Below are positions 45,547 to 55,288 of a DNA stretch of 64,000 nucleotides, one piece after another. The notes beneath the pieces are model-generated. The model saw only the letters and a program-made list of their open reading frames with translations. It was not told where the DNA came from and did no database searches. The stretch comes from Bacteroidota bacterium (lineage in GTDB: Bacteria; Bacteroidota; Bacteroidia; 2-12-FULL-35-15). The stretch lies in the NCBI GenBank assembly GCA_003151815.1, contig PLYN01000045.1, positions 62,001-126,000 on the forward strand, in the 5' to 3' direction. How positions within the stretch are numbered: the stretch's first letter is position 1; every line of letters starts with the position of its first letter. The position numbers and the translations under genes were made by a program.

Positions 45547-46035
45547 ATGAAAAATATCATTTATCTTTCGATTGTCTTTAGTATCATAGCATGCAATGGC
45601 AACGGTCAAATAAAACAAACAAACATAAAATCTACAAGTACCATGAGCAATAAAATAGAAAAAACGGATGAAGACTGGAAAAAAGTATTGAATCCTGAGC
45701 AATTTAATGTGTTACGCGAAAAAGGCACAGAAATACCTTACTCCGGAAAATATTATTTACATAAAGAAAAAGGTGTTTATGTATGTGCAGCATGCGGAAA
45801 CGAATTGTTTAAATCAGATACTAAATTTGATGCCGGATGTGGCTGGCCAAGCTTTTCGGATGTTATTGATCCGAGTAAAGTTGTTTACACAAAAGATAAA
45901 TCGTTAGGAATGACCCGTACAGAAATTACATGTGCAAAATGTGGCGGACATCTCGGTCATGTGTTTGATGACGGTCCCGCTCCTACCGGTTTACGTTATT
46001 GTATCAACTCTGTTTCTATTGAGTTTAAGAAATAG
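45547..46035 (+). CDS. msrB: Peptide-methionine (R)-S-oxide reductase, lipoprotein form
   Basis: The 162-residue protein has a lipoprotein signal (FSIIAC, lipidated Cys16) followed by the MsrB domain. Zinc ligands are C80/C83 (VCAACG) and C129/C132 (CAKCGG), GWPSF binds the substrate, and the catalytic Cys152 is in [12 protein letters not shown]. It reduces methionine-R-sulfoxide in envelope proteins and would draw electrons from a DsbD-type system such as the one at 34.6 kb. Confidence 0.94.
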   Translation: MKNIIYLSIVFSIIACNGNGQIKQTNIKSTSTMSNKIEKTDEDWKKVLNPEQFNVLREKGTEIPYSGKYYLHKEKGVYVCAACGNELFKSDTKFDAGCGWPSFSDVIDPSKVVYTKDKSLGMTRTEITCAKCGGHLGHVFDDGPAPTGLRYCINSVSIEFKK

Positions 46036-46164
46036 AAAATGGGATTAATTCGCGCTTTCCCACCATTTTAATTTTTGAACTTTATATAAATCACTAAATA
46101 TCAGTCATTTATTTATTAATAAAAAAATAATTAATAAATTATATGTATATACATATAATGTTCG

Positions 46165-46172
46165 TACATTTG
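46165..46172 (+). promoter_or_regulatory. Promoter box of the YceI gene (TACATTTG)
   Basis: TACATTTG fits TAnnTTTG and lies about 30 bases before the ATG at 46204. It is inside the longer open frame that begins at 46143, which supports the later start. Confidence 0.45.
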
Positions 46173-46203
46173 TATTGTAAAACTTTTAAAACCCTACAAA
46201 AAA

Positions 46204-46817
46204 TGAAAAACAAAATCAACATGAGCTTTATTGCAGCAGCTGCAATTACAGCATTTGCATTTACAACACCACATGCGAAACAAGAAAAAACATATGTAAT
46301 TGATACAAAAAAAACAACAGCAACCTGGTTGGGTACTAAAGTAACAGGCAAACATAATGGAAACATTAACATTGCAAATGGAAAAATAACTTCTGATGGG
46401 ACAAACATTACCGGTGGAACTGTTGAGTTTGATATGACATCAATTACCAATGCTGATTTAACCAACAAAGAATATAACGATAAATTGGTGGGGCACTTGA
46501 AGTCCGATGATTTTTTTGGTGTTGCAAAATATCCAACAGCAAAATTCGAAATCAGCAAAGTAACATTAAAATCAGGGAACGATTATGATGTGACCGGCAA
46601 GCTCACCATCAAAGGAATTACCAATGAGATCAGCTTTCCTGCAATTATTAAATTTGATGAAAAAACGATTGTAACGATCGCAAAAATAATTGTAAACCGT
46701 ACTAAATTTGATATTAAATATGGTTCAGCAAGTTTCATTGAAAAAATCGGCGATAAAGCCATCAGCGATGACTTTGAATTGAATGTAAATGTGGTGGCGG
46801 AAGTAACTGCACATTAA
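46204..46817 (+). CDS. YceI-family secreted lipocalin-like protein
   Basis: The protein starting at 46204 has about 204 residues, with a signal peptide (MKNKINMSFIAAAAITAFAF) and a YceI domain: TKKTTATWLGTKVTGKHNG, VEFDMTSITNADL, GHLKSDDFFGVAKYPTAKFE and TGKLTIKGITNEISFP. YceI proteins form a beta-barrel that binds polyisoprenoid lipids. An upstream extension of the frame to 46143 covers the promoter and is unlikely to be translated. A strong terminator follows. Confidence 0.9.
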
Positions 46818-46835
46818 CATTTCATTTTTATAAAG

Positions 46836-46873
46836 AAAAACTCCCAAAGAAAATGTTCTTTGGGAGTTTTTTT
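46836..46873 (+). terminator. Strong Rho-independent terminator
   Basis: AAAAACTCCCAAAGAA and TTCTTTGGGAGTTTTT form a 16-bp stem with an AATG loop and T tract. Confidence 0.9.
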
Positions 46874-46974
46874 ATTAAAGGAAATATTAATCTTTTTTTG
46901 ATATTTTTACAGGAAATAATTCTAAATCGATTCATTGAGATAAATAAAATATAAAAAAATATAATCCACAGGCC

Positions 46975-48135
46975 ATGTTAAAATTTGAATTTAAAAACCC
47001 AACAAAAATAAGATTCGGAAAAGGTCAGATTGAGAATCTGGCGAAAGAAATTCCGGCGAAATCCAAAATCATGATGCTTTATGGTGGAGGAAGTATCAAG
47101 AAAAATGGCATTTATGAACAAATAAAAAATGCACTGAAAGATTTTGAAGTAATTGAATTTGGAGGCATCCCCGCAAATCCGGAATATGAAATATTGATGC
47201 AGGCTTTAGAAATAATTAAAAAAGAGAACATTAATTATTTGTTAGCTGTTGGAGGAGGTTCGGTGATAGACGGTACAAAATTTTTATCAGCAGCAGCATT
47301 ATACAGTGGTGATAATCCTTGGGACATTTTAAAAAAGAATATCCGCATAGACAAGGGAATGCCATTTGGAACTGTTTTAACACTGCCGGCTACAGGCTCA
47401 GAGATGAATTCCGGAGCAGTAATTACACGAGCAGAAACACAAGAAAAATTTGGGATGGGCGGTCCGGGACTTTTTCCTGAATTCTCAATTTTGGATCCGC
47501 AAGTGGTTCGATCTATTCCGCAAAGGCAATTGGCAAACGGTATCACAGATGCATATACACATGTGCTCGAACAATACATGACCTTCCCTACTCAGGCTTT
47601 TTTACAAGATCGTTTTGCAGAAAGCATTCTGCAAACATTAGTAGAAATTGCACCGAGAATTCTAAAAGATCCTTCCGATTATGAGGCAGCCTCTAATTTT
47701 ATGTGGTGTTGTACCATGGCTTTAAATGGATTGATCCAAAAAGGCGTTCCCAACGATTGGGCAACACACATGATTGGGCATGAATTAACTGCTTTGTTTG
47801 GAATTGATCATGCCAGAACATTATCTATCATTGGTCCTAATCTTTATAACTATAAGTTTGAAGACAAAAAAGAAAAATTAGCCCAATATGCTGAACGTGT
47901 TTGGAATATTAAAGATGGCTCTATTGATGAGAAAGCGCATGAAGCGATTAAAAAAACAGAAGATTTTTTCCATTCTCTTGGCATAAAAACGAAGCTTTCG
48001 GAATACACAAATGATTATGAAGGAACTGCTGAAATAATTTCCAACCGTTTTACAGAAAGAGGTTGGCTGGGACTTGGTGAACGCAGGAATATTAAACCAT
48101 CAGATGTAGAAGAAATTGTTAAAATGAGTTATTAA
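46975..48135 (+). CDS. Iron-containing alcohol dehydrogenase (YqhD/BdhA type)
   Basis: The 386-residue group III dehydrogenase has the nucleotide-binding GGGSVIDGTKFLSAAA, TLPATGSEMNSGAVITR, and the metal ligands in NGITDAYTHVLEQY (Asp and His), MIGHELTALF and IDHARTLSI. It is expected to be NAD(P)H-dependent and reduce aldehydes such as butanal. No pathway neighbours are visible. Confidence 0.92.
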   Translation: MLKFEFKNPTKIRFGKGQIENLAKEIPAKSKIMMLYGGGSIKKNGIYEQIKNALKDFEVIEFGGIPANPEYEILMQALEIIKKENINYLLAVGGGSVIDGTKFLSAAALYSGDNPWDILKKNIRIDKGMPFGTVLTLPATGSEMNSGAVITRAETQEKFGMGGPGLFPEFSILDPQVVRSIPQRQLANGITDAYTHVLEQYMTFPTQAFLQDRFAESILQTLVEIAPRILKDPSDYEAASNFMWCCTMALNGLIQKGVPNDWATHMIGHELTALFGIDHARTLSIIGPNLYNYKFEDKKEKLAQYAERVWNIKDGSIDEKAHEAIKKTEDFFHSLGIKTKLSEYTNDYEGTAEIISNRFTERGWLGLGERRNIKPSDVEEIVKMSY

Positions 48136-48194
48136 TTAGTGCTAAATTTAATTCGGAAATTCCTTCTAAAATATAGCTAAACTAATTGACATCT

Positions 48195-49106
48195 TTACTT
48201 TGTCTTCTTTTCAATATATCTTCCAATATCCTTAATAGCCTTTGCAGCTTCCGGAAGAAAACCGAAAGCTTGCCAAACGTGTAGCATATTTTTCCATATA
48301 TGTACTTCTATTTCCACACCACTTTCTTTAGCCTTTTTTTCAAATCTTACGGTGTCATCTAATAAAACTTCCGAACCGCTTACCTGAATATACATTGGCG
48401 AAAGACCTTTAAGATCAGCATAAAGCGGGGAAATATAAGGGTGAGTTAATTGTTCTTCCTGCGCATAACTATATGCCGCTATTTGTAAGCCAATAGAATT
48501 AACCAATAAATCTTTATTTGCATGGGTTACTATTGTTTCCCCTGAAACTTGAAGATCCAACCATGGCGATAAACAGGCGCATGCTGCGGGCTGCGACTCA
48601 TTATTATCTTTCAACTTTAACAAGGTGGCAACAGCTAATCCACCACCTGATGAGTCGCCTGCAATTACAATTTTTTTAGGATCGTATCCTTGTGCTATGA
48701 GCCAGTGATAGGCTTTTAATGAATCTTCCAGCGCGCATGGGTAAGGACGTTCAGGGGCAAGTCCATATTCGATCGCTAGTACTTTGGTTTTTGAAGCTAA
48801 TGCAATTCTTGCCATTAATGGACTATGGGTGCTGATAGACCCCAACATATAACCTCCTCCATGCAGATAAAGAACAACTCCAGTATTTTTTAAATTCTTT
48901 GGAGTGATCCATTCAGCAGGGAGACCATCGATTTGTATTTTTTGAAATTTAACACCTTTCGGAATCTTGCTAACGCTGAATAGTTTTTCTAAGCCTTTTC
49001 TGGTTTCTTCAACAGAAACATTCTCTCTTCCTTTAATTTTATTTTGAGCTATTTTAATTCCTAAATGTAGAAATCTTTGAAAGACATAATTTTGAATACT
49101 TGCCAT
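48195..49106 (-). CDS. HSL-family alpha/beta hydrolase (esterase), paralog 1
   Basis: The 303-residue esterase has the oxyanion-hole motif LHGGGYMLGS (82-86 HGGGY) and nucleophile Ser152 in GDSSGGGLAVA. The Asp lies in LLDDTVRF and the His in NMLHVWQAF. The first 20 residues form an amphipathic helix (ASIQNYVFQRFLHLGIKIAQ) shared with the two neighbouring paralogs. It belongs to the hormone-sensitive-lipase (acetyl-hydrolase) group; substrate unknown. It differs from its paralogs by SSGG in place of SAGG. Confidence 0.88.
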   Translation of the reverse strand: MASIQNYVFQRFLHLGIKIAQNKIKGRENVSVEETRKGLEKLFSVSKIPKGVKFQKIQIDGLPAEWITPKNLKNTGVVLYLHGGGYMLGSISTHSPLMARIALASKTKVLAIEYGLAPERPYPCALEDSLKAYHWLIAQGYDPKKIVIAGDSSGGGLAVATLLKLKDNNESQPAACACLSPWLDLQVSGETIVTHANKDLLVNSIGLQIAAYSYAQEEQLTHPYISPLYADLKGLSPMYIQVSGSEVLLDDTVRFEKKAKESGVEIEVHIWKNMLHVWQAFGFLPEAAKAIKDIGRYIEKKTK

Positions 49107-49264
49107 GAGGTTGTTGTGTGATAGAATTATGTTTTAAATTAATTGTGTTTTAAAAAAATAAAATTAGGAAAAATAGTTGAGAAGAAAATGAAGAAAATCG
49201 AAAGAGGTAGGATGATTCTAATCATTATTTTAAATTTTTCTTATCAAAAATTCAAAATAAATCA

Positions 49265-49332
49265 AGGCTCCCCTCTCCATACACTTGTGGCATAGCTTTA
49301 TCACAGGAACACATGAAGAGGGATGGGGCTAA
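49265..49332. repeat. Degenerate C-rich repeat between esterase paralogs
   Basis: GGCTCCCCTCTCC and GAGGGATGGGGCTAAGG sit at the ends of a region of about 68 bases with an unrelated middle; arms are imperfect. Confidence 0.45.
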
Positions 49333-49335
49333 GGT

Positions 49336-50235
49336 TTATTTCGTTTTATTTTCAATATATAAGCCCAATTTTTCAATGGCTTTCATAGCTTCAGGAAGTA
49401 TGGGGGCATACGCTTGCCAAACATGAACCATTTTTTTCCAGATTTCTACATCAACCTGAACACCCGCTTCCTTTAATTTTTTCTCAAACCGGGTGGTATC
49501 ATCATACAAAACTTCTGAACTACTCGCTTGTATAAACATCGGTGGGAGACCTTTTAAATCAGCATACAATGGCGAAACAAGCGAGTCGCGCAATTTATCT
49601 TTCGAAGTATAAAATAGTCCCATCTCTCTCAATGCTTCCGGAACCACCATCGGATCAGCATTTGCAAGTGTTAAGGCAGATTCTCCTGTACACTCAAGGT
49701 CGAGCCAGGGCGACATTAAAACACCTGCTGCAGGTTGTGGTGCATTTTCATTTCTCAGTCTAAGCATCGTTGCAACAGCAAGTCCGCCACCTGCAGAATC
49801 TCCGGAGATAACAATTTTTTTATTGTCGAATCCTTGTTTCAATAACCAGTGGTATGCTTTGATAGCATCGTCAAGACCCGCAGGAAAAGGCTTTTCAGGA
49901 GCAAGGCTGTATTCAACGGATAAACATTTTGTTTTGGAAGCGTGTGCAAGTCTTCCTGTTGTACCACGATGAGTTCTGATAGATCCGGCAACATAACCTC
50001 CTCCATGCAGGTAAAGAATTACTCCCGGATTTTTCAAATTATCCGGAATAGACCATTCGGCGGCTATTCCGTCAAATTCAACTTTTTCGTACTTTACACC
50101 TTTTGGTAATTTAGCCATCCCTGAAAGTTTTTCCAAGCTCTTTCGTGTTACCACAACGGGCATACCTACTTGTCTTTTTTTATCTACCACAACTTTCAAA
50201 AAAAGTTTGATGAAAAAATTCTGAATACTTGCCAT
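49336..50235 (-). CDS. HSL-family alpha/beta hydrolase (esterase), paralog 2
   Basis: The 299-residue esterase has LHGGGYVAGS near residue 80 and GDSAGGGLAVA with the nucleophile Ser near 150. The acid is in VLYDDTTRF and the His in KMVHVWQAY. It is more like paralog 3 than paralog 1. Repeats lie on both sides, so it may be transcribed separately. Confidence 0.88.
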   Translation of the reverse strand: MASIQNFFIKLFLKVVVDKKRQVGMPVVVTRKSLEKLSGMAKLPKGVKYEKVEFDGIAAEWSIPDNLKNPGVILYLHGGGYVAGSIRTHRGTTGRLAHASKTKCLSVEYSLAPEKPFPAGLDDAIKAYHWLLKQGFDNKKIVISGDSAGGGLAVATMLRLRNENAPQPAAGVLMSPWLDLECTGESALTLANADPMVVPEALREMGLFYTSKDKLRDSLVSPLYADLKGLPPMFIQASSSEVLYDDTTRFEKKLKEAGVQVDVEIWKKMVHVWQAYAPILPEAMKAIEKLGLYIENKTK

Positions 50236-50241
50236 GTTATC

Positions 50242-50323
50242 TAGTTGTTAGTGATCAGTTATTAGTTATTAGTGGTTAATGATCTTTGCGCAATTACAAC
50301 TAACCACTAATAACTAACAACTA
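50242..50323. repeat. Inverted repeat of TAGTTGTTAGT type between esterase paralogs
   Basis: TTATTAGTTATTAGTGGTTA on the left faces TAACCACTAATAACTAACAA on the right, separated by about 22 bases. Confidence 0.7.
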
Positions 50324-50328
50324 TTAAA

Positions 50329-51228
50329 CTATTTGGTTTTCTTTTCAATATACGCTCCCATTTTTTCGATAGCCTTCATTGCTTCCGGAAGGTACGGTCC
50401 GTAAGCCTGCCAAACGTGAACCATTTTTTTCCAGGACTCTACTTGAATATCAACACCGGCAGCTTTTGCTTTTGCTTCAAAACGCAAGGTATCGTCTAAT
50501 AAAATTTCAGAACTGCTTACTTGAATATATATCGGCGGAAGTCCTTTAGGGTCGGTATAAAGGGGGGAAATGTGTGGGTGCTTCAGGTCGTTTTCCGTGC
50601 CATATAATTTAGCATAAATGTGGCCGGAAACTACACTAAGCATTGGATCTTCCTTTGCCAATCTTTTTCCTGAATCACCAGAATTCAAAAGATCCAACCA
50701 TGGCGACATCACCACGCCTGCGGCAGGCTGAGGTGCTTTTTCGTCTCGAAGTTTCACCAATGTAGCTATAGCAAGCCCTCCGCCTGCTGAATCTCCTGAG
50801 ATAACAATTTTTTTATGGTCGAATCCTTTTTTCATCAGCCAGTTATATGCTTTTATGGCATCGTCTATGCCTTGTGGAAAAGGTCTTTCAGGAGCAAGAC
50901 CATATTCAATGGATAAACATTTTGTTTTGGAAGCTTTCGCGATTCGTCCTACCAGCGCACGGTGTGTAGCAATCGAACCGGCAACGTATGCGCCTCCATG
51001 TAAAAAAAGTACAACTCCCTGATTATGTAAATTGTCGGGAATAGCCCATTCGGCAGGTACTCCGTCGCATTCTGTTTTTTCGAATTTAACACCTTTCGGC
51101 ATGGCGGCCATTTTGGTAAGTTTTACAAGGCCTTCACGAGTTCTCTCTATGGAATCGGTTACCATACGTTCCTTGTTTATCGTAAGCTTTAAAAAACTTC
51201 TGATAAAAAAATTTTGAATACTTGCCAT
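50329..51228 (-). CDS. HSL-family alpha/beta hydrolase (esterase), paralog 3
   Basis: The 299-residue esterase has LHGGAYVAGS (Ala in place of the third Gly), GDSAGGGLAIA with the nucleophile Ser, an acid in LLDDTLRF, and the His in KMVHVWQAYGPYLPE. All three copies share the MASIQNFF start, so they came from tandem duplication. Different substrate ranges are plausible but not shown. Confidence 0.88.
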   Translation of the reverse strand: MASIQNFFIRSFLKLTINKERMVTDSIERTREGLVKLTKMAAMPKGVKFEKTECDGVPAEWAIPDNLHNQGVVLFLHGGAYVAGSIATHRALVGRIAKASKTKCLSIEYGLAPERPFPQGIDDAIKAYNWLMKKGFDHKKIVISGDSAGGGLAIATLVKLRDEKAPQPAAGVVMSPWLDLLNSGDSGKRLAKEDPMLSVVSGHIYAKLYGTENDLKHPHISPLYTDPKGLPPIYIQVSSSEILLDDTLRFEAKAKAAGVDIQVESWKKMVHVWQAYGPYLPEAMKAIEKMGAYIEKKTK

Positions 51229-51354
51229 GTTTTTTTTTATGTTAAATGAATTATTTCCTGGTTTGAATTATTGATATTTTTTTTATCTATTTCAATATTA
51301 AGAAAAATATTCAATAGTTAAACTTTAAATTTATGAACAGAAAATTTCAATTAA

Positions 51355-51394
51355 AAAAGGGTAGAAATTTTCTGTTGAAAATTTCTACCCTTTT
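51355..51394. terminator. Bidirectional stem-loop terminator
   Basis: AAAAGGGTAGAAATTTTC and its perfect 18-base complement flank a TGTT loop. It lies downstream of the 2TM gene and upstream of esterase 3. Confidence 0.85.
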
Positions 51395-51422
51395 AAGGTG
51401 CTAATAAATTATATACGAAACA

Positions 51423-51743
51423 TTACTCTTCTTTTTCCATCATCTCTTTTACCATTCTTGATTCCCAGTCTTTCAATGAGAACACACTCATGAAATGCAT
51501 TAAAATGGCTATTCCCCAACCAAGTGTCAGCCAGTAAAACCAAAGTGTTTCCGGCGTTGTTTTAAAATTAATAGCGGCAACAACAATGTTCACAGCAATA
51601 AAGAAAACAAGATGTATGTAAAAACGTTTCATCTTACGTACTCTTCTTTTTGCAACACTTTTTTTGATGCGATTTAATTTCTCGGTTTGATTATTTTCCA
51701 TTTGTTTATTTATTAATTTTTGTAAAATAGTTTGTTCTAACAA
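51423..51743 (-). CDS. 2TM-domain membrane protein
   Basis: The frame gives up to 106 residues; the Met at 51701 (MENNQTEKLNRIKKS) is a likely start. A basic segment (AKRRVRKMKRFYIHL) leads into two membrane helices (VFFIAVNIVVAAINF and TLGWGIAILMHFMSVF) and an acidic-basic tail. This is the 2TM domain of Bacteroidota, often found alone or with LytTR regulators. Function unknown. Confidence 0.75.
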   Translation of the reverse strand: MLEQTILQKLINKQMENNQTEKLNRIKKSVAKRRVRKMKRFYIHLVFFIAVNIVVAAINFKTTPETLWFYWLTLGWGIAILMHFMSVFSLKDWESRMVKEMMEKEE

Positions 51744-51821
51744 TAATAGTCATATTTATCGGATTAAACTATTGATAAAGTTTAAACTTGCTTCACAATA
51801 ATTTCAATAAGCCTTCACACA

Positions 51822-51903
51822 TTCTCGACTCCGCTCGAACTGACAACGCACATGCATATCATTAGAACAAACCGCGCGCTGTCAATTCGAGCGGAGTCGA
51901 GAA
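51822..51903. repeat. Inverted repeat (TCGACTCCGCTCGA type)
   Basis: TTCTCGACTCCGCTCGAA and TTCGAGCGGAGTCGAGAA face each other with about 45 bases between. It lies between the 2TM gene and the thiL promoter. Confidence 0.8.
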
Positions 51904-51933
51904 GAGAGCGTTGGAGGTTAATAAATATTATTT

Positions 51934-51962
51934 TTGTGCTTAAATTTAAACACTTACTTTTG
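51934..51962 (+). promoter_or_regulatory. thiL promoter
   Basis: TTG at 51934-51936 and TACTTTTG at 51955-51962, spaced by 18 bases, fit the Bacteroidota consensus. The ATG is 17 bases downstream. Confidence 0.6.
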
Positions 51963-51979
51963 TAAAAATTATTTTAAAA

Positions 51980-53023
51980 ATGTTAGAAAATACTGGACGT
52001 ACCGAATTGAGTAGTTTAGGGGAATTTGGTTTAATAAAACATCTCACGCAATTCATTCAAATAAAAAATGAAAGCACCATCAAAGGCATTGGTGATGATG
52101 CTGCTGTTATTGATTATAAAGACAAACAAACAGTTATTTCAACCGACATGTTGGTGGAAGGTGTTCATTTTGATCTGGCGTATGTGCCCTTAAAACATTT
52201 AGGTTATAAATCTGTTTCGGTGAATCTTTCCGACATCTATGCTATGAATGCAACGCCTAAACAAATTACAGTTTCATTGGCAATGTCAAATCGTTTTTCG
52301 GTGGAAGCCTTAGAGGAATTGTATCAGGGAATAATGATGGCATGTGATAAACATAAAGTTGATATTGTTGGTGGAGACACTACTACTGCAAAATCGGGCT
52401 TGGTGATTAGTATTACAGCCATTGGCGAGGCTAATGCGGATGAACTTGTTTACAGAGACGGTGCCAAAGATGGCGACCTGCTTTGTGTTACCGGTGATCT
52501 GGGTGGAGCTTATGTTGGCTTGCAATTATTGGAACGCGAAAAAAAAATATTCATGGAAAGTCCCGGCGTACAGCCCGATCTGGGTGGTAACGATTATATT
52601 CTGGAGCGACAGTTAAAACCAGAAGCAAGAAAAGATATTCCACCATTGTTAAAATTACTGGAAGTGAAACCTACTGCAATGATTGACATTTCCGATGGTT
52701 TAGCGTCAGAGATATTGCACATTTGCACACAATCAGAAGTAGGTTGTAATTTATACGAAGATAAAATTCCGATCGATCCATCCACATACAATACGGCGCG
52801 TGAATTTAATTTGGATCCTACAGTATGCGCGTTGAGTGGTGGTGAAGATTATGAACTTTTATTTACTATTGATCAATCCGATTTTCCAAAAATAAAAGCC
52901 AATCCGAATATTACTGTAATTGGCCATATGACGAGTAGAAAAGACGGTGTTAATCTTATCGCTAAAGGTGGAACAACTCATCCGCTTACCGCTCAAGGTT
53001 GGGACTCTATATTGAAAGGATAA
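51980..53023 (+). CDS. thiL: Thiamine-monophosphate kinase
   Basis: The 347-residue protein has the ThiL order: LGEFGLIKHL, IKGIGDDAAVI, VISTDMLVEGVHFDL, SVSVNLSDIYAMNATP, VDIVGGDTTTAKSG, VTGDLGGAYVGL, MIDISDGLASEI and ALSGGEDYELLFT. It phosphorylates thiamine monophosphate to the active pyrophosphate with ATP. It has its own promoter and converges with the hydrolase at 53026 with two bases between stops. Confidence 0.95.
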   Translation: MLENTGRTELSSLGEFGLIKHLTQFIQIKNESTIKGIGDDAAVIDYKDKQTVISTDMLVEGVHFDLAYVPLKHLGYKSVSVNLSDIYAMNATPKQITVSLAMSNRFSVEALEELYQGIMMACDKHKVDIVGGDTTTAKSGLVISITAIGEANADELVYRDGAKDGDLLCVTGDLGGAYVGLQLLEREKKIFMESPGVQPDLGGNDYILERQLKPEARKDIPPLLKLLEVKPTAMIDISDGLASEILHICTQSEVGCNLYEDKIPIDPSTYNTAREFNLDPTVCALSGGEDYELLFTIDQSDFPKIKANPNITVIGHMTSRKDGVNLIAKGGTTHPLTAQGWDSILKG

Positions 53024-53025
53024 TC

Positions 53026-53835
53026 CTATTCAAACTGCTTGCGGAAACAGCGTGTGGCAAACAATTCTAATTCAATTATTGTGTCTTTTGGTGATTCGTA
53101 AAAGCCCATGTGGCCATAATTTTCCATCATCACTACGGAAGGATATTTGCACAAGCCCATTTGTGGATATATTGTTTCGTAATGAATGATCGTATCTTTT
53201 TTCCCGACAATAAATAATACCGGATATTCTGCAAATTTTAAAATTAATTCTCGGCTTTTCCGCTCTTTCATTCCCTCTAAGCTGCTGATGATGGATTGTT
53301 TGGAAATACTGGCAGCAATTCGTTTTACTTTTTCCACTTCTTCAGGAATTTTAGAAAAGCTTTCAGGAGAAAACAATGAATTTATCATTTCGGCTACAAA
53401 CTGCTCGTGTTGCTTTTTAACTAATTTAATTACACGTTCTCTTTCTTTTTTCTTTTCCTCCGAATCAGCATAAGCTGTAGAATGAATCAAACATATCCCA
53501 CTAATATTTTCGGGGTATAATTCTGCAAACGCCAATGCTGTATAGCCACCCATGGAGTGTCCGACAATAACATATCGCCTTACTCCAATATTATCAAGCA
53601 CTGCTTTTACACTTTGCGCCAGCATTTCCATGCTGTGATAATAGCCTATAGATGGTGTTTCGCCATGTCCCGGCAAATCAATTGCTATAACACGAAATTT
53701 TTTCGAAAGTTTTTTTATGTATTCATTCCAGATTTTATGTGAGCCCAAAAACCCATGCAAAAGAACTATTACGCGACCTTTACCGGTATCGCTGTAATGC
53801 ACTTTTATTTTTTTGAATTCTGCGGAATGTACCAT
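53026..53835 (-). CDS. Alpha/beta hydrolase
   Basis: The 269-residue protein has the fold's main motifs: LLHGFLGSHKIWNEY (oxyanion), IDLPGHGETP, the nucleophile elbow VGHSMGGYTALAFAELYP, an acid in VGKKDTIIHY and the His in NYGHMGFYESP. It resembles the MenH/BioH-like branch of small ester or C-C hydrolases; substrate unknown. No signal peptide is present. Confidence 0.88.
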   Translation of the reverse strand: MVHSAEFKKIKVHYSDTGKGRVIVLLHGFLGSHKIWNEYIKKLSKKFRVIAIDLPGHGETPSIGYYHSMEMLAQSVKAVLDNIGVRRYVIVGHSMGGYTALAFAELYPENISGICLIHSTAYADSEEKKKERERVIKLVKKQHEQFVAEMINSLFSPESFSKIPEEVEKVKRIAASISKQSIISSLEGMKERKSRELILKFAEYPVLFIVGKKDTIIHYETIYPQMGLCKYPSVVMMENYGHMGFYESPKDTIIELELFATRCFRKQFE

Positions 53836-53847
53836 GGATTAAAAATT

Positions 53848-53923
53848 AAAGATTGGAAAATTGAAAAATTAAATGTGTATGCGATAATGGGAAATAAACA
53901 AATCTTTCAATTTTCCAATCTTT
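53848..53923. repeat. 19-bp perfect inverted repeat
   Basis: AAAGATTGGAAAATTGAAA (53848-53866) and its complement (53905-53923) flank 38 bases. It fills the gap between the M24 peptidase stop and the hydrolase start. Confidence 0.8.
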
Positions 53924-53934
53924 CAATTTGCAAT

Positions 53935-55224
53935 TTAACTTCTCATCAACCCCTCAATCTCATCCACTTCTATCGGGATGTTCGCCATCAGATCAATAGG
54001 TCCATTTGCTGTTACCAGAATATTATTTTCCAACCGGATGCCTAAATTTTCCTCCGGAATATAAATTCCAGGTTCACAGGTAAACACCATTCCAGCTTCT
54101 AATTTACGATTATAATCTCCAACATCATGCACATCTAATCCTAAAAAATGTGAAGTGCCATGCATAAAATATTTTTTGTAAGCCGGTAATTCCAGATGTT
54201 GATTTTTAATATCATCCATTGTTACAAGCCCTAAATCAAGCAATTCTTTTTCCATTAAGAGCCCAACTGCTTTGTGGTATTCCGGAATCGTGTTACCAAC
54301 AGTTAGCATTTTTGTTGCCCCTTTCATTACGCGCAATACAGCGTTATAAACATCTTTTTGACGTTTTGTAAACTTTCCGTTGACGGGCAGGCTACGGGTT
54401 AAATCGCTTGCATAATTTCCATACTCTGCTGCTACATCCAATAAAATTACATCACCGGATTTACACTCTTTATTATTTTCGGTATAGTGCAATACACATG
54501 CGTTTGCACCTGATGCGATGATCGGTCCGTATGCAAATCCGCGGGAACGGTTGCGTATAAATTCATGAATTAATTCTGCTTCAATTTCGTATTCCATCAC
54601 TCCGGGTTTTACAAAACTTAATAATCTGCGAAATCCTTTTTCAGTGATATTACAAGCTTGCTGAATCAAATTTATTTCCTCTTGCGATTTTATTGCTCGT
54701 AACGTATGCATGATGGGTGCGGAACGTTCTATTTTATATAAAGGATATTTTGCAATAATTTTTTTATTGAAACGCATTTCGGCTGTTTCAATATCTATGT
54801 ATTTACGACTATGCTCATTGCTATTCAAATAAAGACATTGAGCTTGAAATACAATGGTTTGAAATACTTGTTCAAACTGATTGATCCAATGAATATTTTT
54901 TATTCCGGAAGTACTTGTTGCTTGTTTTTTTGTGAGTTTTTCCCCTTCCCAAATTGCAATTGTCTCATTTGTTTCTTTCACAAATAAAATTTCTTTATGG
55001 AGTCCGCTTACTGCATCCGGATAGATCAATAAAATAGTTTCTTCCTGATCAATGCCTGATAAATAAAAGAGATCCGAATTTTGAACAAAGCCCATAGCGC
55101 CATCTGCATTGGTCGGCATAATATCATTGCTTACAAAGATTGCAATAGAATTTGGTTTTAAGTTTTCAGAAAACCGTTTACGATTTTCTATAAACAGTTT
55201 TGAATCAATTGCAGAATATTTCAT
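53935..55224 (-). CDS. M24 family aminopeptidase P (Xaa-Pro aminopeptidase)
   Basis: The 429-residue protein has an N-terminal creatinase-like domain (to about 160) and the M24 pita-bread domain. The metal ligands are visible: two Asp in VILLDVAAEYGNYASDLTRS, His in MHGTSHFLGLDVHDVG, and Glu residues in MVFTCEPGIYIPEENLG and IRLENNILVT. It removes N-terminal residues before proline in the cytoplasm, using manganese or a similar metal. Confidence 0.93.
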   Translation of the reverse strand: MKYSAIDSKLFIENRKRFSENLKPNSIAIFVSNDIMPTNADGAMGFVQNSDLFYLSGIDQEETILLIYPDAVSGLHKEILFVKETNETIAIWEGEKLTKKQATSTSGIKNIHWINQFEQVFQTIVFQAQCLYLNSNEHSRKYIDIETAEMRFNKKIIAKYPLYKIERSAPIMHTLRAIKSQEEINLIQQACNITEKGFRRLLSFVKPGVMEYEIEAELIHEFIRNRSRGFAYGPIIASGANACVLHYTENNKECKSGDVILLDVAAEYGNYASDLTRSLPVNGKFTKRQKDVYNAVLRVMKGATKMLTVGNTIPEYHKAVGLLMEKELLDLGLVTMDDIKNQHLELPAYKKYFMHGTSHFLGLDVHDVGDYNRKLEAGMVFTCEPGIYIPEENLGIRLENNILVTANGPIDLMANIPIEVDEIEGLMRS

Positions 55225-55288
55225 AATAAGATGGATAGGATTTAGATTTCAAAGTTTAGAAATATAATCGATATAAAAAATAGCTCAA

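Noticed and set aside
46143-46203. N-terminal extension of the YceI protein
   Set aside because: It would place a poorly hydrophobic stretch before a good signal peptide and covers a promoter-like box.
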